64,000 bases of DNA, from NCBI GenBank assembly GCA_963756895.1, contig CAVWPI010000011.1, positions 310,001 to 374,000 on the forward strand. Reading direction: 5' to 3'. Numbering within the stretch: position 1 is the first letter of the stretch; each line of letters begins with the position of its first letter. Source of the stretch: DASUAS01 sp963756895. GTDB lineage: Bacteria > Actinomycetota > Acidimicrobiia > IMCC26256 > DASPTH01. Shown one piece after another: positions 54,328 through 62,316 of the stretch. Under the pieces are notes generated by a model. The model made no database searches and was not told where the DNA came from. It saw only the letters and a list, made by a program, of their open reading frames with translations. Both the position numbers and the translations under genes were made by a program.

Positions 54328-54603
54328 ATGTCGGTCACCGTCCGCATCCCCACCCAGCTGCGCGAGCTCTCCGGCGGCGCGGCCGAGATCACCGGCGAGG
54401 GCGGCTCGCTCGCGTCGGTGCTGGCCGGCCTCGAGACCGCGCACCCCGGCTTCCGGGAGCGGCTCTTCGACGAGCAGGGTGAGCTGCGCCGCTTCGTGAA
54501 CGTGTTCGTCGACGACGAGGACATCCGCTTCCTCGACGGCCTGAACACCGAGGTGAAGGACGGCGCCACCGTGAGCATCGTCCCCGCCGTCGCCGGCGGC
54601 TGA
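54328..54603 (+). CDS. metO: MoaD/ThiS-type sulfur-carrier protein, probable MetO
   Basis: A 91-residue beta-grasp protein: VTVRIPTQLRELSGG at the start and the C-terminal VPAVAGG, whose Gly-Gly end is the site of adenylation and thiocarboxylation in this family. It begins 2 nt after the metM-like stop, so the two are co-translated. The activating enzyme (MoeB/ThiF-like) is not in this window. It should deliver sulfide for homocysteine formation. Confidence 0.8.
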   Translation: MSVTVRIPTQLRELSGGAAEITGEGGSLASVLAGLETAHPGFRERLFDEQGELRRFVNVFVDDEDIRFLDGLNTEVKDGATVSIVPAVAGG

Positions 54604-54616
54604 CCCAAGCGCTTCT

Positions 54617-54653
54617 GCGTCGAAGTAGGGCGATTATTCGCCCACTTCGACGC
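54617..54653. repeat. Hairpin at the 5' boundary of DUF559 cassette 2
   Basis: A 37-bp hairpin: outer arms GCGTCGAAGT and ACTTCGACGC (10 bp), one bulged A at 54627, inner arms GGGCGA and TCGCCC, loop TTAT. It starts 13 nt after the metO stop and ends 47 nt before the DUF559 start codon. Its reverse complement matches 55617-55653 at 34 of 37 positions without gaps, so the two ends of this cassette are inverted copies. Confidence 0.9.
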
Positions 54654-54700
54654 CGAAAGTCCGGGAGTGATGCGTCGGGACGGTCGTCGTCTCCTCTTTC

Positions 54701-55636
54701 GTGGACGACAGCATCGACCTCATCGTGTGCCGGATCGCCGAACGGCACCACGGCGTGTTCGCGGCGCACCACCTCCGCGAACACGGGATCTCGGAGCACG
54801 ACCGGAAGTACCGACTGAAGGTGGGCAGGTGGGTCATGGTGCACGAGCGGGTGTACCGGATCGCCGGGACGCCACCGACGTGGCACGGCCGACTCCTCGC
54901 GGCCTGTTGGGCGGGCGGTGCACGTGCGGCCGCGTCCCATCGTGCCGCCGCCGAGCTGTGGGGTCTCCCTGGCCGGTCGGGAGATCTGGTGGAACTCACA
55001 TGCCCTCGATGGCGTCGCGCTCGGCACCCGGGGTTGATCGTCCACGAGTCGCTTGCGTTCGATGCGATCGACATCGTGATCCGCGACGCCATCCCCGTCA
55101 CCACGGCGGCGCGAACCCTCTTCGACCTGGCCGGCGTGTGCGGCCCCGGAACTCTGGATCTCGCCATCGACAACGCGCTGAGACGACGTCTCACCACGGC
55201 GACCGAACTGGCGGCAACGCACGACCGTCTGGCGCGGAGCGGGCGAAAGGGAAGTCGGCCGTTCGGCGTGGCCGTCGGGCGGCGCACAGGCGTCACCGAG
55301 AGCGAAGCCGAACGTCGTCTCCTGCAGTTGTTGAAGCGACAGGGACTCCCCGAGCCCGTCGTCCAGCACGAGATACTCGACGACGAGGGCAGGTTCGTCG
55401 CGCGGGTCGACTTCGCCTACCCGGACCTCAGGATCGCGATCGAATACGACAGCTACGAACACCACATGGGGACGGTCGCACACGAACACGACGGCGCCCG
55501 GAGGAACGCCGTCCTCGCAGTCGGCTGGTACCCCGTCACCGCGACGGCAGCCGACCTCCGCGGCGACGGTCGCCGCCTGGCCCACGACATCCGTCGCGCG
55601 CGTGCGCTGCGTTCTGGCGTCGAACTGGGCGAATAA
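54701..55636 (+). CDS. AbiEi-like winged-helix / DUF559 nuclease-fold protein, cassette 2
   Basis: A 311-residue paralogue of the protein at 158-1072: winged-helix-like RIAERHHGVFAAHHLREHG and VYRIAGTPPTWHG, then TAARTLFDLA, and the DUF559 core RVDFAYP with IAIEYDSYEHHMGTVAH and ARRNAVLAVGW. The candidate PD-(D/E)XK residues are retained. GTG 54701 is the start, and no ribosome site is obvious. The last codons and TAA lie inside the right-hand hairpin. No toxin partner is adjacent. It interrupts the stretch between metO and the DtxR-type gene. Confidence 0.85.
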   Translation: MDDSIDLIVCRIAERHHGVFAAHHLREHGISEHDRKYRLKVGRWVMVHERVYRIAGTPPTWHGRLLAACWAGGARAAASHRAAAELWGLPGRSGDLVELTCPRWRRARHPGLIVHESLAFDAIDIVIRDAIPVTTAARTLFDLAGVCGPGTLDLAIDNALRRRLTTATELAATHDRLARSGRKGSRPFGVAVGRRTGVTESEAERRLLQLLKRQGLPEPVVQHEILDDEGRFVARVDFAYPDLRIAIEYDSYEHHMGTVAHEHDGARRNAVLAVGWYPVTATAADLRGDGRRLAHDIRRARALRSGVELGE

Positions 55637-55653
55637 TCGCGCCACTTCGACGC
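55617..55653. repeat. Hairpin at the 3' boundary of DUF559 cassette 2, containing the stop codon
   Basis: Inverted copy of 54617-54653. The arms GCGTCGAA and TTCGACGC pair perfectly, the inner GGCGA/TCGC pairs with small mismatches, and the loop is ATAA. The TAA stop codon of the DUF559 gene falls in the loop (55634-55636), so the arm is translated as VELGE. The offset between the two copies is exactly 1000 bp. Confidence 0.88.
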
Positions 55654-55666
55654 AGGAACGGGTGGG

Positions 55667-56324
55667 TCAGGCGGGGATGGCGTAGATGAGTTGCGCCAGC
55701 TTGCGGGGGACGGTCTGCTCGCCCGCGGCGCTGGTGACCTGCACGCCCTCGTTGCTGGTGCTGACGACCACGGCGTTGGAGCCTGGGATCAACTCGGCGC
55801 CGGCGAGGAACGCGATGGCGTCGTCGTCGATCTCCAGCTTCTCGCTGATGCGGCGCACGACCACCGGCCCGGGTTGCATCTGGGCGAGCGGCACCGACGC
55901 CGGACCTTCGACCTTGTGACCGGAACCGGGGATCGGGTTCCCGTGGGGGCAGGTGGCAGGGTCGCCGAGGAGCTGCACGAGCTTCTCCTCGACGTCGGCC
56001 GAGATCGCGTGCTCCCAGCGGTCGGCCTCCTTGTGGACCTTCTCCCACTCGAGCCCGATGACGTCGACCAGCAGGCGCTCGGCGAGCCGGTGCCGGCGCA
56101 CGATCGACGTGGCGACCTCGCGGCCTTTGGTCGTGAGGCGCAGGCTGCGATCGTCCATCAGCTCCGCGTACCCGTGGTCGACGAGGCGGTTGACGGTCTC
56201 CGACACCGCGGGTGCCGAGAGTCCGAGCCGCTCGACGAGTCGCGCGGATCGGGATCGTGCCCTCCTCCTCGATCTCGAGGATGGCTTCGAGGTACTCCTC
56301 AGTGGTGTCGTGCCACTCGGCCAC
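55667..56324 (-). CDS. DtxR-family metalloregulator with manganese-type ligands (frameshifted)
   Basis: The full DtxR layout is visible: winged helix (DTTEEYLEAILEIEEEG, then SAPAVSETVNRLVDHGYAEL), metal-binding/dimer domain (HRLAERLLVDVIGLEWEKVH) and a C-terminal SH3-like domain. Counting against DtxR, residue 10 is Glu instead of Met and residue 102 is Asp instead of Cys (KEADRWEH). These are the positions where MntR-type manganese sensors differ from iron sensors. Frame is lost at ~56243 inside the DNA-binding helix region. It probably represses manganese or iron uptake. Confidence 0.85.
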
Positions 56325-56396
56325 TCGCGGGCTCCTCCCTCAGGACGGCCCCACCCTACTGCCCGTTCACCGCGATTCCGATGGTGACGGACGACT

Positions 56397-57619
56397 TCAG
56401 CGCGTGTCGATCGTCGCCGGATCGCGCAGCCGCGTGAGCACGTGCTCGAGGAACGCGGTGGCGTCGCGCCCGTCGATCACGCGGTGGTCGGCCGACAGCG
56501 ACACCGGCAGCGTGGGTGCGGCGACGACGGCGTCACCGTCGACCACCGGGCGGACCCGCACTGCGCCGAAGCCGAGGATCGCGACCTGGGGCGGAAGGAC
56601 GATCGGCGTGGCGAATCGGCCACCCTCGGTGCCGAAGTTGGTGATGGTGAAGGTCGCGCCGCGCAGCAGCTCGGGCGGGAGGTGGCCGGCGCGTCCCGCC
56701 TCGGTGACGCGCACGATCTCGTGCCCGAGGTCGACGACGTCGCGCTCGTGCGCGTCGTGGACCACGGGCACGACCAGCCCGTCGTCGCTCGCGACCGCCA
56801 CGCCGAGGTGGACGGCGCCGTGGACGACGAGCTCGTCGCGTTCCGCGTCGAGCGAAGCGTTCAGGATCGGGAACGCCTCGAGCGCGACGACCGCCGCCCG
56901 CGCCAACCACGCGGTGAGGGTGACGCCGTCGTCGCGGGCGCGCAGGGCGGCGTGCGCGGCGAGCACGGGGCGGGCGTCGAGCTCGTCGAACAACGAGATG
57001 TGCGGCACCGTGCGCCAGGCGTCGGCCAGGTTGCGGGCCATCGCCCGGCGGACGCCCCGCAGTGGCACGCGCCGGTCCCGCTGATCGACGGCACCCGTCG
57101 TGGTCGCACGCGCACGTCGGCCGCGGTCACCCGTCCGCCCGGACCGGTGCCCGTGACCGCGGCCAGGTCGACGCCCAGCTCCTTGGCCAACTTCCGCACC
57201 GGCGGTGCCGCCAACGCCCGCGTCCCTTCGGCTCGTGGCGCCACTGGGGGCGGCACATCGCCTGCGAGCGGCGCCGCAGCGGTGGGTCGAACGCTGGGTC
57301 GAACGCTGGGTCGAACGCTGGGCCGAACGCTGGATTGGTGGCCGCGGACGGGGGTGCCGCCGAGGGCGCTGCCCTCGTCGGGGATCAGCTCGAGGAGCGG
57401 TGCACCCACGGGGACCAGGTCGCCGACCTCGGCGCCGAGGCGCACGACGGTGCCCGACGCCGGGACCGGCAGCTCGACCTCCGCCTTGTCGGTCTGCACG
57501 TGGACGACGATCTGGTCGCGCGTCACGTGGTCTCCGACCGCCACGCGCCACTGCACCAGCTCCGCCTCGGTCATGCCCTCGCCGAGGTCGGGCAGGAGGT
57601 ACGGCAGGACGTCAGGCAT
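56397..57619 (-). CDS. bkdC: 2-oxoacid dehydrogenase E2 (dihydrolipoyl acyltransferase) (frameshifted)
   Basis: E2 core of a branched-chain or pyruvate-type complex. The lipoyl domain has LPDLGEGMTEAELVQW and the lipoyl-lysine VQTDKAEVELP. A repeat-rich linker (SVRP units) follows, then the subunit-binding domain PPVRKLAKELGVDLAAVTG and the catalytic domain ending in SLSADHRVIDGRDA. Frame is lost at ~57113, between VTAADVR and the catalytic domain. It overlaps the E1-beta stop by eight bases. Which oxoacid is used is not certain. Confidence 0.88.
57284..57331. repeat. Four 12-bp tandem repeats in the E2 linker
   Basis: Four consecutive copies of GGGTCGAACGCT (the fourth with one substitution) encode, on the minus strand, repeated Ser-Val-Arg-Pro units in the flexible linker after the lipoyl domain. 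The repeat preserves frame and is a likely site of length polymorphism. The charged Arg-Pro composition is unusual compared with typical Ala-Pro E2 linkers. Confidence 0.85.
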
Positions 57620-58580
57620 CGAACGACGCGTCGAGCGCGGCGACGACCCGGCTGACGTCGGGGCGGCACCAGTCCTCGACCAGTGGCGGCGCCGACCCGA
57701 CGTCGACGCCGGCGACGCGCCGGATCGGCGCCTCCAGCGAATAGAAGGCCTCCTCCTGCAGCGTGGCCACGACCTCGGCACCGAACCCGCCGGTGAGCGG
57801 AGCTTCGTGCACGACGACCACGCGTCCGCAGCGCTCGGCGGCGCGCACGATGGTGTCGACGTCGAGCGGCGCGAGCGAGCGCAGGTCGATCACGCCGACG
57901 CACGCGCCGCGCTGCTCCTGCACCGCGTCGGACGCGGCCACCGCTACGTCGACCATCGCTCCCCAGGTGATGATCACCGCGTCCTCGGGTGCGCGCACCT
58001 CGCGGGCGACACCGAGCGGCACGAGGTGCTCGCCGTCGGGCACGTCGCCCGTGGTGCGGTAGCAGGGGATGGGCTCGAAGACGATCACGGGGTCGTCACT
58101 GCGGATCGCGGTGGTGAGCAGACCCTTGGCGTCGGCTGCGTTCGACGGCACCACGACGCTCAGGCCCGGGGCGTGCGTGTACGGCGCTTCCACCGAGTCG
58201 CTGTGGTGTTCCGGGGTGCGGACGCCGCCGCCGTACGCGGTGCGCAGGGTGACCGGACACTGGTAGCGGCCCCGGCTGCGGTACCGGAAGCGGGCGAGCT
58301 GCCCGACGAGCTGGTGGTACGCCTGCATGGTGAAGCCGCCGAACTGGATCTCGGCGACCGGCACGAGCCCCGCGATCGACAACCCCACCGACGCGCCGAC
58401 GATGGTCGACTCCGAGATCGGCATGTCGAACACCCGTTGGTCGCCGAAGCGTTCGAGCGCGCCGTCGGTGGCTCGGAACACCCCACCGTTCCTCCCGACG
58501 TCTTCGCCGAGGAGCACGATGCGCTCGTCGCGCGCCATCTCGTCGAGCAGCGTCTCGCGGATCGCCGCCAGCATCGTCAT
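57612..58580 (-). CDS. bkdB: 2-oxoacid dehydrogenase E1 component, beta subunit
   Basis: A thiamine-diphosphate-dependent subunit of 322 residues: ETLLDEMARDERIVLLGEDV, GLVPVAEIQFGGF, HHSDSVEAPYTHAPGLSVVVPS and SLAPLDVDTIV. ATG 58580 overlaps the E1-alpha stop (ATGA), so both chains are co-translated. Similarity is greatest to branched-chain oxoacid and pyruvate dehydrogenases. Confidence 0.92.
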   Translation of the reverse strand: MTMLAAIRETLLDEMARDERIVLLGEDVGRNGGVFRATDGALERFGDQRVFDMPISESTIVGASVGLSIAGLVPVAEIQFGGFTMQAYHQLVGQLARFRYRSRGRYQCPVTLRTAYGGGVRTPEHHSDSVEAPYTHAPGLSVVVPSNAADAKGLLTTAIRSDDPVIVFEPIPCYRTTGDVPDGEHLVPLGVAREVRAPEDAVIITWGAMVDVAVAASDAVQEQRGACVGVIDLRSLAPLDVDTIVRAAERCGRVVVVHEAPLTGGFGAEVVATLQEEAFYSLEAPIRRVAGVDVGSAPPLVEDWCRPDVSRVVAALDASFDA

Positions 58581-59683
58581 GCTCGCCACGACAGCTCCCC
58601 GGGGTCGGCGTCGTCGTCGGGGTCGTCGGCGTCGCCGTTCACGGTGGGTTCCGGCTCGCTCGGCGGCCCGGACCCGCTGCGTGCTGCGATCTCGGCTCGT
58701 TGCGCGCGCGACCGCGCGCTCGGCTCGACGACCACGTGGTCGAGCGCCGACGCGGGGTCGACCTCGCGCGCCAGCGCGCGTTCGATGATGCGTTCGAGCC
58801 GCTCCTCGACCGCCGCGGCCGCCGACTCCTGACGACGCTCGTCCCACATCCCGGCGCGACGCAGCTCGCGAGCGAACCGCTCGACGGGATCGCGCGCCCG
58901 CCACTCCGCGAGCTCGTCGTCGGGGACGTAGCGCGTGGGGTCGTCGGAGTTGGTGTGCGCGCCCATCCGGTAGGTGACGAGCTCGAGCAGCGTCGGTCCG
59001 TCACCGGCTGCGGCCCGGCGGCGCGCCTCGCGCGTCGCTTCGAGGACCGCGACGACGTCGTTGCCGTCGACCCGCACACCCGGGATGCCCGCGGCCGCGC
59101 CCTTCGCCGCGAACGACTCGGCCGCGGTCTGGTGGTCGGCGGGCGTCGAGATCGCCCATCCGTTGTTGATGCACACGACGATCAGCGGCGCCCGTTGCAC
59201 GCCGGCCAGGTTGATGGCCTCGTAGAAGTCACCCTCCGACGTCGCGCCGTCGCCGACGAACGTGCACACCACCCCCGGCTCACCGCGGAGCGCGAGCCCC
59301 CAGGCGAGCCCGGCCGCGTGTGGGACCTGCGTGGCGAGCGAGATCTGCACCGGCAACGCGCGCACGCCGTCGGGGATGCGCCCGCCGTCGGGATGGCCGC
59401 GCCAGTACACGACCAGCTGCTCGACGAACTCGTCGCCGAGCGCGCCGTATCCGGTGGCGTCGCGGTAGTAGGGGACCAGCCAGTCGGTGGCGAGGTCGAG
59501 GCCGCGCACGACACCGACGATGGCGGCCTCCTGGCCGGCGAGCGGGGCGACGGTGGTGAGCCGGCCCTGGCGCTGAAGGTTCCACAACCGCTCCGAGAGG
59601 CGACGGGCGAAGAGGAGGTCGACCATGAGCGTGTCCGCCAGGAGCGGGTCGAGGATCAGGGGGGTGGTCTCGACGTCGGTCAT
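58577..59683 (-). CDS. bkdA: 2-oxoacid dehydrogenase E1 component, alpha subunit
   Basis: The thiamine-binding motif is VGDGATSEGDFYEAINLAG through VCINNGWAIS (GDG-x~28-NN). TYRMGAHTNSDDPTRYV and the branched-chain-type helical region DPVERFARELRRAGMW support a BCKDH-like enzyme. It is 368 residues with an acidic C-terminal extension (DADDPDDDADPG). It is first in the E1a-E1b-E2 operon, with a TetR regulator 64 nt upstream on the same strand. No E3 is present here. Confidence 0.9.
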   Translation of the reverse strand: MTDVETTPLILDPLLADTLMVDLLFARRLSERLWNLQRQGRLTTVAPLAGQEAAIVGVVRGLDLATDWLVPYYRDATGYGALGDEFVEQLVVYWRGHPDGGRIPDGVRALPVQISLATQVPHAAGLAWGLALRGEPGVVCTFVGDGATSEGDFYEAINLAGVQRAPLIVVCINNGWAISTPADHQTAAESFAAKGAAAGIPGVRVDGNDVVAVLEATREARRRAAAGDGPTLLELVTYRMGAHTNSDDPTRYVPDDELAEWRARDPVERFARELRRAGMWDERRQESAAAAVEERLERIIERALAREVDPASALDHVVVEPSARSRAQRAEIAARSGSGPPSEPEPTVNGDADDPDDDADPGELSWRA

Positions 59684-59747
59684 GGGCTCCGAGCCTACCG
59701 AGTGATAGGTAGAGGGAGTGGTGATGGCGGGTTCACGGGTGCCTCCC

Positions 59748-60362
59748 TCAGTCCGTGGGCTCCAACGCGTGGTGGAAGAGGTCGATGATGTGCTCCTGCT
59801 CGATCTCGAGCGCCTCCGGGCTGGTCGGGTCCTCGCCCAGGAGGGAGCCCACCAGCGGGGCGTCGGAGAGGTAGGAGAGCACCGCGCCGTACGCGGTGAT
59901 CACGAGCCGGCGGGCGTCGCAGCGGCGGATGCGCCCGGCGGCCATCTCCGACTCGAGGAAGCCGACGCCGCGTTCGAACAGCGGCCGCAGGACGGTGGCG
60001 AGCTCCTCCACCAGCACCGATCCGCCCTCGAGCGCCTCCCAGCGCGCCAGGCGCACGAAGTCGGGGCGCTCCACGAAGAAGCGGAACGCGGTGCGGATCA
60101 CCCGCTCGACCTGGGGCCAGCCCGCCACCGGGGCGGTGGCCATGGTCTCGTCCATGAGCGCGAACCAGTCCTCGAAGGCATCGAGGAGCACGGCCCGGTA
60201 GAGGGCGACCTTGGACGGGAAGTGGTGGAACAGGCTCGGCGGGCGGATGCCGACCTCGTCGGCGATGTCGGCCAGGCTGGTGCCGGAGAACCCCCGCTCG
60301 GAGAAGCGCTGGCGAGCGACCACCAGGATCGTGTCCCGGGTGCTGGGCAGCGCGGTGGTCAT
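59748..60362 (-). CDS. TetR-family transcriptional regulator
   Basis: A 204-residue repressor with an N-terminal helix-turn-helix: ILVVARQRFSERGFSGTSLAD and IRPPSLFHHFPSKVALYRAV. The C-terminal ligand domain includes FFVERPDFVRLARWEALEGG. The ATG at 60362 is chosen; the open frame extends to 60551 but across the CIRCE elements. It lies just upstream of and co-oriented with the dehydrogenase operon, which it may control, and is divergent from groEL. Confidence 0.88.
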   Translation of the reverse strand: MTTALPSTRDTILVVARQRFSERGFSGTSLADIADEVGIRPPSLFHHFPSKVALYRAVLLDAFEDWFALMDETMATAPVAGWPQVERVIRTAFRFFVERPDFVRLARWEALEGGSVLVEELATVLRPLFERGVGFLESEMAAGRIRRCDARRLVITAYGAVLSYLSDAPLVGSLLGEDPTSPEALEIEQEHIIDLFHHALEPTD

Positions 60363-60407
60363 CCTCCGAGCGTACGCCCGGGTGTGGAGCGCGGCGCGCG
60401 GGCAGAA

Positions 60408-60434
60408 TTTGCACTCTCGGGTCGCGAGTGCCAA
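60408..60434. promoter_or_regulatory. Degenerate CIRCE operator
   Basis: TTTGCACTC, nine bases, GAGTGCCAA: the HrcA operator consensus TTAGCACTC-N9-GAGTGCTAA with one mismatch in each arm. It lies 5 nt upstream of the perfect copy and between the divergent TetR and groEL genes. Confidence 0.85.
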
Positions 60435-60439
60435 CATGG

Positions 60440-60466
60440 TTAGCACTCGTTGCCTCTGAGTGCTAA
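60440..60466. promoter_or_regulatory. Perfect CIRCE operator upstream of groEL
   Basis: TTAGCACTC-GTTGCCTCT-GAGTGCTAA is an exact CIRCE element, the binding site of the heat-shock repressor HrcA. It lies 77 nt before the groEL start codon. Together with the copy at 60408 it shows groEL is under double HrcA control. Confidence 0.96.
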
Positions 60467-60543
60467 CGCTCGCTCCTCGGGAGCAGGCGGCAACGACCGG
60501 TCCAGATCCACCACCACTACCCACTCCCAGGGGGTACCACAGC

Positions 60544-62187
60544 ATGCCCAAGCAGATCGCCTACGCGGAGAACGCCCGCCGCTCGCTCGAGGCGGGGATG
60601 AACAAGCTCGCCGACGCGGTGCGCGTCACCCTCGGCCCGAAGGGCCGCAACGTCGTCCTCGAGAAGAAGTGGGGTGCGCCCACGATCACGAACGACGGCG
60701 TCTCCATCGCCAAGGAGATCGACCTCGAGGACCCGTACGAGAAGGTCGGGGCCGAGCTGGTCAAGGAAGTCGCGAAGAAGACCGACGACGTCGCCGGTGA
60801 CGGCACGACCACCGCGACGGTGCTCGCGTGGGCGATGGTGCGTGAGGGTCTCCGCAACGTGGCGGCCGGCGCGAACCCGATGGTGCTGAAGGGCGGCATC
60901 GAGAAGGCCGTCGAGGCGGCCGTCGAGTCGATCAAGAAGGACAGCAAGAGCGTCAAGACCGACCACGCGCAGATCGCCAACGTCGCCGCCATCTCGGCGG
61001 CCGACAAGGAAGTCGGCGCGATGATCGCGGAGTCGCTCGAGAAGGTCGGCACCGACGGCGTCATCACCGTCGAGGAGAGCCAGACCTTCGGCATGGAGCT
61101 CGACCTCGTCGAGGGCATGCGCTTCGACAAGGGCTACATCTCCCCGTACTTCGTCACCGACACCGACCGCATGGAAGCGGTGCTCGACGACGCGTACATC
61201 CTGCTCGTCAGCAGCAAGATCTCGGCCGTGAAGGACCTCCTTCCGGTGCTCGAGAAGATCATGCAGTCGGGCCGTCCGCTGGCGATCATCGCCGAGGACG
61301 TCGAGGGCGAGGCGCTCGCCACGCTCGTCGTCAACAAGATCCGTGGCACGTTCAAGTCGGTCGCCATCAAGGCCCCCGGCTTCGGCGAGCGGCGCAAGGC
61401 CATGCTCCAGGACATCGCCATCCTCACCGGTGGCCAGGTCGTGTCCGAGGAGATCGGTCTCAAGCTCGAGAACATCGGGCTGGAGCTCGTGGGTCGCGCC
61501 CGCAAGGTCGTCGTGACCAAGGACGAGACCACCATCGTCGAGGGCAGCGGCTCGAAGCAGGAGGTCAACGGCCGGATCACGCAGATCCGTTCCGAGATCG
61601 AGAACACCGACTCCGACTACGACCGTGAGAAGCTCCAGGAGCGTCTCGCCAAGCTCGCCGGTGGTGTCGCGATCATCAAGGTCGGTGCGGCCACCGAGGT
61701 GGAGCTCAAGGAGAAGAAGCACCGCATCGAGGACGCGGTGCAGACCACCAAGGCCGCCGTGGAAGAGGGCGTCGTGCCCGGCGGTGGCGTGGCGCTGCTC
61801 CGTGCGCAGGAGAAGGTGCTGGCGCTGGCGAGCACGCTCGACGGTGACGAGGCCACCGGCGCCAAGTTGGTCGCCCGTGCGCTGGAGGAGCCGCTCAAGC
61901 AGATCGCGGTGAACGCCGGCATGGAGGGTGGCGTCATCGTCGAGAAGGTGCGGAGCCTCAAGGGCGCCAACGGCCTCAACGCGGCCACCGGCGAGTACGA
62001 GGACCTCGTGAAGGCCGGCGTCATCGACGCCGCCAAGGTGACCCGCTCGGCGCTGCAGAACGCGGCATCGATCGCGGCCCTGTTCCTCACCACCGAGGCC
62101 GTCATCTCCGACAAGCCGGAGCCGGCTGGTGCCCCCGTGGGCATGCCCGGTGGGATGCCCGACATGGGTGGCATGGGCGACTTCTAA
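60544..62187 (+). CDS. groEL: Chaperonin GroEL
   Basis: The 60-kDa chaperonin of 547 residues: VRVTLGPKGRNVVLEK and DDVAGDGTTTATVLA in the ATP site, apical-domain IIAEDVEGEALATLVVNKIR and GFGERRKAMLQDIAILTGG, and the Gly-Met-rich end GGMPDMGGMGDF. No groES is adjacent, so this is a stand-alone groEL as in the groEL2 arrangement of many actinobacteria. The sequence is unbroken. Confidence 0.97.
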   Translation: MPKQIAYAENARRSLEAGMNKLADAVRVTLGPKGRNVVLEKKWGAPTITNDGVSIAKEIDLEDPYEKVGAELVKEVAKKTDDVAGDGTTTATVLAWAMVREGLRNVAAGANPMVLKGGIEKAVEAAVESIKKDSKSVKTDHAQIANVAAISAADKEVGAMIAESLEKVGTDGVITVEESQTFGMELDLVEGMRFDKGYISPYFVTDTDRMEAVLDDAYILLVSSKISAVKDLLPVLEKIMQSGRPLAIIAEDVEGEALATLVVNKIRGTFKSVAIKAPGFGERRKAMLQDIAILTGGQVVSEEIGLKLENIGLELVGRARKVVVTKDETTIVEGSGSKQEVNGRITQIRSEIENTDSDYDREKLQERLAKLAGGVAIIKVGAATEVELKEKKHRIEDAVQTTKAAVEEGVVPGGGVALLRAQEKVLALASTLDGDEATGAKLVARALEEPLKQIAVNAGMEGGVIVEKVRSLKGANGLNAATGEYEDLVKAGVIDAAKVTRSALQNAASIAALFLTTEAVISDKPEPAGAPVGMPGGMPDMGGMGDF

Positions 62188-62214
62188 AGCCCATCCGCGC
62201 GAACGTCGATTGCA

Positions 62215-62240
62215 GTGGGGCGCCCTCCGGGGCGCCCCAC
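62215..62240. terminator. Probable terminator after groEL
   Basis: A strong 10-bp stem GTGGGGCGCC / GGCGCCCCAC with a 6-nt loop, 27 nt after the groEL stop. The following bases are TTGCGC, so only a minimal T-tract exists, as is common at this GC content. Confidence 0.7.
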
Positions 62241-62316
62241 TTGCGCGTGGGCGGGCGCAGCCGAATCCGCCCACAGTGCGCATAGCGTGGGCCAGCAGTC
62301 TGCGGTCGGAGGGACC

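Noticed and set aside
57284..57331. CRISPR-like repeat
   Set aside because: The 12-bp units are directly adjacent, without spacers, and lie inside a coding sequence in frame.
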